Shown: positions 1 to 5,149 of the stretch, one piece after another
Layout of the letters: every line of letters begins with the position of its first letter
How positions within the stretch are numbered: the first letter of the stretch is position 1
Source: Tardiphaga sp.
Lineage (GTDB): Bacteria; Pseudomonadota; Alphaproteobacteria; Rhizobiales; Xanthobacteraceae
Length of the DNA: 5,322 nt
Assembly: GCA_028290325.1 (NCBI GenBank)
Contig: JAQGJY010000004.1
Coordinates: forward strand, 1-5,322
Direction of reading: 5' to 3'
The notes under the pieces: generated by a model
Seen by the model: the letters and a program-made list of their open reading frames with translations, nothing else
Databases searched by the model: none
Told to the model about the DNA's origin: nothing
Made by a program: the position numbers and the translations under genes

Positions 1-1069
1 CCAGAAACGACTTTTCCTCGCCATCGACAAAGGCCGCAGCGCCCGGATGCACGGCGATGACCGCGTCCTTGTCGGTGTCCGGGGTCTCGATCTTCGCCGA
101 GAGCGGAAATTCCGCCATCAGCGCCAGACGCGCGGCGAATAATTGCCGCGTGAACGCCGAGACAACCGAATCGGACAGCCCCTGACGCGCGACGAAGAGA
201 TGCGGGAAGCTGATCGTTTTGACCTCTTCCTCGGGGCGGTCCGGCGAGCCGCCGAACGCGCCGGCCGGAATGTCGGCGGCCTCGTATTTCGGGAAATTCT
301 GCGCGATCGCGTCGGCCAGATCGATACTGAGGAAGGTCGGCGGGCCGCCGTCGCGCGAGGTCGCGGCGATGGCTTCGGCGGTGATCTTGCTGTTGATCGG
401 CCCGGCCGCCATGAACACATCGGCCCTCTGGCTGCGGACGGCTTCGGCCACTTCGTTGGTCGCGAACTGGACGAACTCGACCTTGGCGGCATCGACGGCG
501 TATTGCGCCAGGATCACTTTCAGCAGGGCGATATTGGCCGGCGTCCGGCCAATGACGCCGATTTTCTTGCCGGCGAGTTGCGAGATCTTGGTGATCTCCT
601 CCGGCCCCTTGGGGTCCTTTTTGGCGCGCTTAGTGCCGGCGGCGGCTTTGGCGGTGGTTTTGGCCGGTGTCGGCACCCACAGCACGGCGACATTTTTTCG
701 CAAGGCCGCGACGGCCAGCGCGTTCTTGGGAATGTCGAGATCGGCGCGAACGATGGCCAGATCGGCTTTGCCTTCTCCGATCGCGGCGGCGCTGGCGACC
801 GCGCCGTCGGTCGTCACCGGCCGCAGCCGGATGCGCGTCCGTTCGCGGCTGAAGTTTTGCGTCAGCGCCTGAATGACCTTAACATCGTCGCTGTTCTGAG
901 GGCCGACCGCGATCCGCAACGTCACCGGACGCATCGCGAAATAATAAGCGCTGGCGCCAAGACCAAGGATCAGCAACGCGCCAGCGACCACCAGCAAGGT
1001 CATCTTGTGCCGGGCCGAGCCCATCGACGGCCGATGGATCGGCTCCTGTGACATGTCCGAGGCTTCCAT
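1..1069 (-). CDS. TAXI family TRAP transporter solute-binding protein, membrane-anchored (partial, C-terminus off window)
   Basis: This is a predicted substrate-binding subunit of a TAXI-type TRAP transporter, tethered to the inner membrane and facing the periplasm. Reading the minus strand from ATG 1069 gives 356 uninterrupted residues with no stop before the window edge. A short basic N-terminus is followed by one hydrophobic segment (residues about 23-45), then a periplasmic binding domain opening with VTLRIAVGPQ. Near the cut end, residues 341-351 read HPGAAAFVDGE, matching the conserved C-terminal HPGA..DGE signature of TAXI proteins. Family members of this anchored type often continue into a second membrane segment, which would lie outside the window. 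A Lys/Ala-rich stretch (about residues 137-156) looks like a low-complexity insertion between two lobes. No TRAP membrane subunit (DctQ/DctM) is visible nearby. An alternative start at 1054 (residue 6) has a GGAAG Shine-Dalgarno 8 nt upstream and may be the real one; the 1069 start has no clear Shine-Dalgarno. The ligand is unknown. Confidence 0.87.
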   Translation of the reverse strand, partial: MEASDMSQEPIHRPSMGSARHKMTLLVVAGALLILGLGASAYYFAMRPVTLRIAVGPQNSDDVKVIQALTQNFSRERTRIRLRPVTTDGAVASAAAIGEGKADLAIVRADLDIPKNALAVAALRKNVAVLWVPTPAKTTAKAAAGTKRAKKDPKGPEEITKISQLAGKKIGVIGRTPANIALLKVILAQYAVDAAKVEFVQFATNEVAEAVRSQRADVFMAAGPINSKITAEAIAATSRDGGPPTFLSIDLADAIAQNFPKYEAADIPAGAFGGSPDRPEEEVKTISFPHLFVARQGLSDSVVSAFTRQLFAARLALMAEFPLSAKIETPDTDKDAVIAVHPGAAAFVDGEEKSFL

Positions 1070-1091
1070 CGAACGTGAAAACTGACTTTTG

Positions 1092-1104
1092 AGGCTCACA
1101 GCCT
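1092..1104. repeat. Short inverted repeat upstream of the TAXI gene
   Basis: AGGCT-CAC-AGCCT is a perfect 5+5 bp inverted repeat with a 3 nt spacer. It lies 23 nt upstream of the TAXI protein's 1069 start. It could be a small leader hairpin or part of an operator. It is short enough to occur by chance, so no function is assigned. Confidence 0.3.
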
Positions 1105-1141
1105 ACCAATCCGGTTAAAAGCCACGGGAACAAGGAAAGAC

Positions 1142-1155
1142 GGGTCAGGTGACCC
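1142..1155. promoter_or_regulatory. Operator-like dyad in the divergent TAXI / PCD intergenic region
   Basis: GGGTCA-GG-TGACCC is a perfect 6+6 bp inverted repeat with a 2 bp centre. It sits 73 bp upstream of the TAXI start and 188 bp upstream of the PCD start, in a 274 bp gap between divergent genes. Position and symmetry suit a binding site for a dimeric transcription factor acting mainly on the TAXI gene. No regulator gene is visible in the window, so the identity of any binding protein is unknown. The rest of 1070-1343 shows no convincing gene and no clear -35/-10 pair. Confidence 0.35.
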
Positions 1156-1332
1156 ATTCGATCGGCAATCCGATTTCAACAATAGCCCGACCCTAGCAAG
1201 GTTTGAGCCGGGACGCGGTTCCATTACGGAAATGGTCAACGCAGCTATGGCGCCAATTTCGTGCATTATTGTGACGCTAGGATCGTCGCCCGGATCGCGC
1301 GTCCGGTTCAGGCGGGGGCGGCGACGTTCAAC

Positions 1333-1338
1333 AGGAGA
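1333..1338 (+). promoter_or_regulatory. Ribosome binding site of the pterin dehydratase gene
   Basis: AGGAGA ends 5 nt before the ATG at 1344. It is the strongest Shine-Dalgarno in the window and fixes the start of the short PCD gene. Confidence 0.8.
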
Positions 1339-1343
1339 CGATC

Positions 1344-1649
1344 ATGGCCGATCAACTGTCCGCGGACGCCCGCGTGGATGCCTTGAAATCTCTCGCGGGG
1401 TGGATGCAAACCGACGGTGGCAAGGCGCTCGCCAAGACCTTCAGCTTCAAGGATTTCAACGAGGCGTTCGGCTTCATGGCCCGCGTGGCTCTGATCGCCG
1501 AAAAGATCGATCATCATCCGAACTGGTGCAACGCCTACAAGACAGTCAAGGTCGAACTGTCGACGCATGACGCCGGCGGCGTCACCCGGCTCGACGTCGA
1601 ACTCGCCACCGCGATGAATGCCATCGCCAGACAACTCGGTGTCGGCTGA
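1344..1649 (+). CDS. phhB: 4a-hydroxytetrahydrobiopterin dehydratase (pterin-4a-carbinolamine dehydratase)
   Basis: This cytosolic enzyme dehydrates the 4a-hydroxy-tetrahydropterin made by aromatic amino acid hydroxylases, allowing the pterin cofactor to be recycled. The 101-residue product is the normal length for this small single-domain family. The diagnostic motif is EKIDHHPNW (residues 53-61): Glu53, His57, His58, Pro59 and Trp61 fit the signature. His75, in the downstream THDAGGVTRLD stretch, sits 17 residues after His58, the spacing of the third catalytic His in characterised PCDs (rat His61/62/79). A strong Shine-Dalgarno precedes the ATG. The gene is divergent from the TAXI gene and probably co-transcribed with the YkvA gene 54 bp downstream. 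No phenylalanine hydroxylase (phhA) is visible, so the partner may be elsewhere. Some stand-alone PCDs have been linked to other pterin chemistry such as molybdopterin metabolism, which cannot be excluded. Family assignment is firm; the physiological partner is not. Confidence 0.93.
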   Translation: MADQLSADARVDALKSLAGWMQTDGGKALAKTFSFKDFNEAFGFMARVALIAEKIDHHPNWCNAYKTVKVELSTHDAGGVTRLDVELATAMNAIARQLGVG

Positions 1650-1703
1650 GGTCTTGTCGCGGCGGGGCGGCCTCTCCAAGTCAGTGGTTCACGGGAGCGA
1701 GCG

Positions 1704-2093
1704 ATGTCCGATTTTTCCAGCACGGGGTATGGACCGGCCGACGATCTGGCCAAGGATCCGCCGCGCCTGCGCCGCGAATTTCGCCGCAAGCTGAAGCGGC
1801 TCGCGGTCAAGCTGCCGTTCGCCGAGGATTTGCTCGCGGCCTATTTCTGCGCCTTCGACCGCCAGACGCCACGACATGTGCAGGCGGCTTTGCTGGGCGC
1901 ACTGGCCTATTTCGTGCTGCCGTTCGATTTCGTGCCGGACATGCTGCCCGTGCTCGGCTTCGGCGATGACGCGGCTGTGCTGGTCACCGCGCTGCGCATG
2001 GTGGCGAGTCACATCCGCCCCGAACATCGCGACGCCGCCAAGGCGCGGCTGGCGGCCGGGCTCGATGATATCGAAGAACCCGCCACGCCATAA
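1704..2093 (+). CDS. YkvA family protein (DUF1232), small membrane protein
   Basis: This 129-residue protein has the DUF1232/YkvA domain, whose biochemical function is not established. A charged, basic N-terminal half (for example LRREFRRKLKRL, residues 22-33) is followed by the conserved hydrophobic core at about residues 59-93. The core includes AYFVLPFDFVPDMLPVLGFGDD, with the family's typical LPxDxxPD...GxxDD pattern (Pro73, Asp75, Pro78, Asp79, Asp88, Asp89). One or two short membrane segments are likely, with acidic residues inside or near the membrane. GGGAG at 1693-1697 lies 6 nt before the ATG and supports the start. The gene follows the pterin dehydratase on the same strand and probably shares its transcript, though such pairing does not reveal a shared function. 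The C-terminus is acidic and probably disordered. Confidence 0.9.
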   Translation: MSDFSSTGYGPADDLAKDPPRLRREFRRKLKRLAVKLPFAEDLLAAYFCAFDRQTPRHVQAALLGALAYFVLPFDFVPDMLPVLGFGDDAAVLVTALRMVASHIRPEHRDAAKARLAAGLDDIEEPATP

Positions 2094-2122
2094 CCGTCAT
2101 CACGGACGTCGGCGTTGACCGG

Positions 2123-2146
2123 GCCACCCCGGTCGCGCCGGGTGGC
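2123..2146. terminator. Possible hairpin terminator between convergent genes
   Basis: GCCACCCCGG (2123-2132) pairs with CCGGGTGGC (2138-2146) to form a 9 bp GC-rich stem with one bulged C and a TCGCG loop. It lies in the 88 bp gap between the YkvA and MDR stop codons, where a bidirectional terminator would be expected. No T-run follows on either strand, so a classic intrinsic terminator is not established; it may only stabilise 3' ends. I see nothing else in the gap. Confidence 0.45.
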
Positions 2147-2181
2147 GCCGTCGTCGTTCCGAGCCGCGCTTTTGCTTCGCT

Positions 2182-3156
2182 TTACGGATGCAAAATCACC
2201 TTGCCCATCGCCTGACGGCCGGCCAGCACCTTCAGCGCGTCCGCCGTCCGCGCCAGTGGGAAGGTGCGATCGACGTGCGACGAGATCTTGCCTTCCGCCG
2301 TCCACTTCACCAGCTTTTCGAGATTGGCGCGGTTCTTCTGCGCATTGAGGCGCGCCCACGCGCCCCAGAACACGCCACGAATGTCGCAGCCCTTCAGCAA
2401 TGCCAGGTTCAGCGGCATCTTGGGAATGTCGCCGGCGGCGAATCCGATCACGAGAAAGCGACCTTCCCATGCGATCGCGCGCAATGCGGCTTCCGCGTAA
2501 GTGCCGCCGACCGGATCGAAAATGATGTCGGCGCCCTTGCCACCGGTGAGCTTCTTCAGCCCTTCCTTGAGATCGTCCGTCGCGTAGTTCAGCGTCAATT
2601 CCGCGCCGTGCTGTTTGGCGAAAGCCAGCTTCTCGTCCGACGACGCGCAGGCGATGACCTTGAGTCCCATCAACTTGCCGAGTTCGCACGCGGCCAGGCC
2701 GGTGCCGCCGGCCGCGCCGAGCACCGCCAGCGTTTCGCCCGGCTTCGGCGAGCCGCGATCTTCCAGCGCGTGCAAGGCCGTGCCGTAGATGATGAAGATG
2801 CCGGCGGCGCGATCGAAATCGAGATTGTCGGGAATCTTCACGATCGAATTGATCGGCAGCGCGATCTTCTCGCGCGCGCCGTTATGGCCGCAGGAGGCCG
2901 CGACGCGGTCGCCGACCTTCAGATCGGTCACGCCTTCGCCGACGCTCTCGATCACGCCCGCGACTTCAGCAGCCGGCGAAAACGGAAACGGCGGCTTGAT
3001 CTGGTACTTGCCCTGGATCATCAGAATGTCGAAGAAATTCAGCGCCGCCGCCTTGATCGCGATGACAGCCTCGCCCGGACCCGCGACGGGATCGGGCACC
3101 TCGGTGAGAACGAGATCGTCGGGACCGCAATATTGATTGCAGAGCATGGCTTTCAT
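2182..3156 (-). CDS. Zinc-free NAD(P)H:quinone oxidoreductase family protein (MDR superfamily)
   Basis: This is a cytosolic medium-chain dehydrogenase/reductase of the quinone-oxidoreductase type, expected to use NADPH to reduce quinones or other activated enones. The 324-residue length is typical. The N-terminal GroES-like domain (about residues 1-125) has the family stretch AAALNFFDILMIQGKY (residues 36-51) and PAAEVAGVIESVGEGV (61-76), in which the GHE-type zinc ligands of alcohol dehydrogenases are absent. VGDRVAA follows (81-87). The Rossmann domain carries the nucleotide-binding loop GAAGGTG (147-153), then ACASSDEK (169-176), consistent with NADP use though not decisive. FDPVGG and a C-terminal GKVILHP-type ending are also typical. 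The start at 3156 (MKAMLC) is chosen over an upstream in-frame ATG at 3237 because it has AAGGGA 7 nt upstream and matches the family N-terminus. The gene is divergent from the SDR gene across 145 bp. The substrate is not determinable; an enoyl-CoA or quinone are both possible. Confidence 0.9.
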   Translation of the reverse strand: MKAMLCNQYCGPDDLVLTEVPDPVAGPGEAVIAIKAAALNFFDILMIQGKYQIKPPFPFSPAAEVAGVIESVGEGVTDLKVGDRVAASCGHNGAREKIALPINSIVKIPDNLDFDRAAGIFIIYGTALHALEDRGSPKPGETLAVLGAAGGTGLAACELGKLMGLKVIACASSDEKLAFAKQHGAELTLNYATDDLKEGLKKLTGGKGADIIFDPVGGTYAEAALRAIAWEGRFLVIGFAAGDIPKMPLNLALLKGCDIRGVFWGAWARLNAQKNRANLEKLVKWTAEGKISSHVDRTFPLARTADALKVLAGRQAMGKVILHP

Positions 3157-3163
3157 CGGATCA

Positions 3164-3169
3164 TCCCTT
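3164..3169 (-). promoter_or_regulatory. Ribosome binding site that decides the MDR gene start
   Basis: On the minus strand AAGGGA lies 7 nt before the ATG at 3156. This supports the shorter protein over the reading that begins at 3237, which would add 27 polar residues unlike the family N-terminus. Confidence 0.65.
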
Positions 3170-3301
3170 TTGGCGTCATCTGGCTTTCGAAGCGAGACAG
3201 TTGTGTGCTTCATGCCGGAATTCACCGCGTGCGACAATGCCGTTTGCTAGCTACCAGCACTGCCGTCGCCCTTCGCAACGGCCAAGAACGACGGAGCTTC
3301 C

Positions 3302-4135
3302 ATGTTCGACAAATCCCTCCTCGCGGAAAAACGCATTCTCATCACCGGCGGCGGCTCGGGGCTCGGCGCTTCGATGGCGCGGCGTTTCGCCGAGCTGGGC
3401 GCGGATCTGGTGCTGTGCGGACGGCGGCAGGAATTGCTGGAAACGACCGCGGCGGAGTTACGCGCGAGATTCGGCCGCGATGTGATCGCGCGGCGCTGTG
3501 ACATCCGCGACGCCAACGCGATCGATACCATGATGGCCGACCTGTTCACGCAGCGCCCGATCGACGTGCTGGTCAACAACGCCGCCGCGACTTTCATCGC
3601 GCAGAGCGAGCATCTATCGGCGCGCGCGGCCGACGCGATCCTCGCACCGACGCTGCACGGCACGCTCTATTGCACGCTGGCGGCCGGCAGACATTGGATC
3701 GAGACCGCGCATAAGGGCGTGGTGCTGAGTATTCTCTCGACCTCCACAATCACCGGCCGCGCCTTCACCGTGCCATCCGCGATGGCGAAGACCGCGGTGC
3801 TGGCGATGACGAAAAGTCTCGCGGTGGAATGGGGGCCGAAGGGCGTGCGCCTTGTCGCGATCGCGCCGGGACCGTTCCCGACCTCGGGGGCATCGACGCA
3901 GTTGCGCCCCGAGGGTCGCGACGCCAGCCCGACCGCGATGAATCCGCTCGGCCGTGTCGGCGACCATCTGGAATTGGCCAACCTCGCCAGCTTCCTGATT
4001 TCGGATCAGGCCGGCTATATCAACGGCGAGATGGTGACGCAGGATGGTGGCGCGCATTTGCGCTCGTCCGGCGCGGAGGACTTGCTGCAATGGACCGACG
4101 CGCAATGGGCCGCGCAGCGCGCCGGGCGGACCTAG
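3302..4135 (+). CDS. SDR family oxidoreductase, 2,4-dienoyl-CoA reductase-like
   Basis: This 277-residue Rossmann-fold short-chain dehydrogenase/reductase is probably NADP-dependent. The cofactor motif TGGGSGLG spans residues 15-22, with GRR (40-42) after the second strand and CDI at 66-68 contacting the adenine. NNAA (92-95) is the structural SDR motif. The catalytic region is atypical: Ser146 is kept and Lys163 is kept, but the usual Tyr, 4 residues before Lys, is Ser159 in PSAMAK. The Asn of the LNG motif is His119 in LHG. Ser four residues before Lys is the arrangement of 2,4-dienoyl-CoA reductases (DECR1 Ser210/Lys214), and MTKSLAVEWGPKGVR...IAPGPFPT also fits that group. It may therefore reduce polyunsaturated acyl-CoA in beta-oxidation, but DECR1's Tyr199 equivalent is Ser148 here, so the chemistry is uncertain. 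GGAG at 3293-3296 lies 5 nt before the ATG. The gene is divergent from the MDR gene. Confidence 0.88.
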   Translation: MFDKSLLAEKRILITGGGSGLGASMARRFAELGADLVLCGRRQELLETTAAELRARFGRDVIARRCDIRDANAIDTMMADLFTQRPIDVLVNNAAATFIAQSEHLSARAADAILAPTLHGTLYCTLAAGRHWIETAHKGVVLSILSTSTITGRAFTVPSAMAKTAVLAMTKSLAVEWGPKGVRLVAIAPGPFPTSGASTQLRPEGRDASPTAMNPLGRVGDHLELANLASFLISDQAGYINGEMVTQDGGAHLRSSGAEDLLQWTDAQWAAQRAGRT

Positions 4136-4173
4136 GCGGCAGATCTGGTGGAAGCAAACAAGTTCATCGTCCG

Positions 4174-4257
4174 CTTTCCCCTTGTGGGAGAGGGTGCCTT
4201 CGCGAAGCGCAGGCGGGTGAGGGGTTGGACGCCGAGCGTGAACCTGCCCCCTCACCC
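4174..4257. repeat. REP-like intergenic palindromic element (three hairpins)
   Basis: Three palindromes follow one another 38 bp after the SDR stop codon. First is CTTTCCC-CTTGT-GGGAGAG (4174-4192), a 7 bp stem with one T.G pair. Second is the perfect 10 bp palindrome CTTCGCGAAG (4198-4207). Third, GGGTGAGGGG (4215-4224) pairs perfectly with CCCCTCACCC (4248-4257) around a 23 nt loop. I recall the 'CCCCTTGTGGGAGAGGGTG...GGGTGAGGGG' pattern as a dispersed intergenic element in Bradyrhizobium-type genomes; copy number cannot be tested here. It may end the SDR transcript or protect its 3' end. Confidence 0.7.
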
Positions 4258-4263
4258 GGCCGC

Positions 4264-4290
4264 CTTAACTCGAAACCGGAGCACTATACT
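4264..4290 (+). promoter_or_regulatory. Possible promoter for the IalB-family gene
   Basis: TATACT (4285-4290) is a good -10-like hexamer. CTTAAC (4264-4269) resembles the alphaproteobacterial -35 CTTGAC, but the 15 nt spacer between the two hexamers is shorter than the usual 17. It lies just after the palindromic element and 110 bp before the IalB start, in an otherwise GC-rich region. The suggestion is weak without transcript data. Confidence 0.3.
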
Positions 4291-4296
4291 CCCGCA

Positions 4297-4380
4297 ATGA
4301 CGGCCACCATCCAGCTTCCCAGAATCGCCAATCATCGCTATTGCAGTTGGCCGCGAACCATCGCCTCTTTTGGGTCATGA
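4297..4380 (+). CDS. Possible 27-codon leader ORF upstream of the IalB-family gene
   Basis: An ATG at 4297 opens 27 codons (beginning MTATIQLPRI) ending at TGA 4378-4380. Its stop overlaps an in-frame upstream ATG (4377) of the IalB reading frame as ATGA, an arrangement used for translational coupling. There is no Shine-Dalgarno, but the ATG falls about 7 nt after the TATACT box, so a leaderless transcript is conceivable. Nothing about the peptide is recognisable, and short ORFs like this arise by chance. Confidence 0.15.
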   Translation: MTATIQLPRIANHRYCSWPRTIASFGS

Positions 4381-4391
4381 TTCTGCGGGAC

Positions 4392-4395
4392 GAGG
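4392..4395 (+). promoter_or_regulatory. Ribosome binding site favouring the IalB-family start at 4401
   Basis: GAGG ends 5 nt before ATG 4401. The upstream in-frame ATG 4377 and TTG 4341 lack a comparable site, and starting at 4401 gives a cleaner signal peptide. Confidence 0.5.
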
Positions 4396-4400
4396 CTCGG

Positions 4401-5003
4401 ATGGTGGTGCGCGGACTGTTCACGATCGTTGCGGCGGGTGCGCTGATGTGCGGAGCGATCACCGCCACCGTGGCGCAATCGGCCAAGCAATCCGCGAAGG
4501 CCAAAGCGGCGCCGAAAGCGGCCCCCGCCACCCCGGTGCCGGCCGCGGCCGGCGGCGCCGAGCCGACGTTGGTCGGCCAGTTCGGCAGCTGGGGCGCTTA
4601 CACGGCCGCGCCGAACGGCCGCAAGGTCTGTTTCGCGCTGGCCAAGCCGGCGTCATCGAAGACCAATCCGCCGAACCGGCCGCGCGACCCGGCCTATGCC
4701 TTCGTCTCGACCCGGCCGTCCGAAAAGGTGAACAACGAAGTCTCGATCATGATCGGCTACCAGCTCAAGCCGGGCTCGGAATCGACCTTGGCGGTCGGCG
4801 GCGCGACCTTCGCGATGTACACGCAGGGCGACGGCATCTGGATCAAGAACGCCGCCGATGAGGAACGCCTGGTCGAGGCGATGCGCAAAGCCGGCGACGC
4901 CACCGTCAAGGGGGTCTCGTCCAAGGGCACCGAAACCACCGATACCTTCGCGTTAAAGGGCCTCGCGCAGGCGCTCGACAAGCTGTCGCAGACCTGCCGG
5001 TAA
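4401..5003 (+). CDS. Invasion associated locus B (IalB) family exported protein
   Basis: This 200-residue protein is predicted to be periplasmic and to belong to the IalB family, named after a Bartonella invasion locus; in free-living alphaproteobacteria its function is unknown. Residues 1-25 form a signal peptide: Arg4, a hydrophobic core (about 6-22), and a probable signal peptidase I site after TVA. An Ala/Lys/Pro-rich linker (about 27-53) leads to the domain, which begins with VGQFGSWGAY (58-67), followed by KVCFALAKP (75-83) as in the family's W...CF pattern. The mature protein has two cysteines, Cys77 and Cys199 in the terminal TCR, which could form a disulfide. The start at 4401 is preferred for its GAGG site and signal peptide; a start at 4377 would add 8 residues. 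It is flanked by palindromic elements on both sides and followed by rlmN, so it is probably its own transcription unit. The name should not be read as evidence of virulence. Confidence 0.8.
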   Translation: MVVRGLFTIVAAGALMCGAITATVAQSAKQSAKAKAAPKAAPATPVPAAAGGAEPTLVGQFGSWGAYTAAPNGRKVCFALAKPASSKTNPPNRPRDPAYAFVSTRPSEKVNNEVSIMIGYQLKPGSESTLAVGGATFAMYTQGDGIWIKNAADEERLVEAMRKAGDATVKGVSSKGTETTDTFALKGLAQALDKLSQTCR

Positions 5004-5010
5004 CTGGTTC

Positions 5011-5124
5011 CGTCGTTGCGAGCCGGCGGAAATGTCGGCTTTTGCCGAGGTTTCGCCGGGCGATGCAATCCAGCGTCGCAGAGGCGGCTTGAGGCCGGGC
5101 AACCTTTTGCTCCTCGCAATGACG
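5011..5124. repeat. REP-like long palindromic element between ialB-type gene and rlmN
   Basis: CGTCGTTGCGAG (5011-5022) pairs with CTCGCAATGACG (5113-5124) over 12 positions with one G.T pair, framing an element of about 114 bp. Inside it, CCGGCGGAAA (5023-5032) pairs with TTTCGCCGG (5051-5059) with one bulged G, enclosing TCGGC-TTTT-GCCGA (5035-5048). The ends and the internal GCAATCCAG resemble an intergenic repeat I recall as common in Bradyrhizobium relatives. It starts 8 bp after the IalB stop and may act as its terminator or 3' stabiliser, though no T-run follows. Confidence 0.75.
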
Positions 5125-5149
5125 ACGAGCATTGCTTATAAAACGAAAT

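Noticed and set aside
143..1051. Long plus-strand open frame of about 300 codons opposite the TAXI gene
   Set aside because: It is Arg/Gly/Asp-rich with no recognisable domain, and lies wholly antisense to a frame with clear TAXI family motifs. High-GC genomes routinely give such shadow frames.
1221..1235. CCATT-ACGGA-AATGG inverted repeat
   Set aside because: A 5+5 bp dyad with a 5 nt spacer is likely by chance in a 274 bp spacer, and it is not positioned at a recognisable promoter.
3157..3237. 27-residue N-terminal extension of the MDR protein
   Set aside because: The extension is polar, unlike the family N-terminus, and the internal ATG at 3156 has its own Shine-Dalgarno.
2188..3501. Plus-strand open frame of 437 codons opposite the MDR gene
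   Set aside because: Its composition is Arg/Ala/His-rich shadow type, it runs into the SDR gene in another frame, and the minus strand holds a complete MDR protein with family motifs.
3614..4255. Minus-strand open frame of 213 codons over the SDR gene and the repeat
   Set aside because: It is antisense to the SDR gene, low-complexity in composition, and begins inside the palindromic element.
4443..4451. Lipobox (lipoprotein signal) around Cys17 of the IalB-family protein
   Set aside because: The residues before the Cys are ALM, and Met directly before Cys does not fit the lipobox; a signal peptidase I site after TVA fits better.
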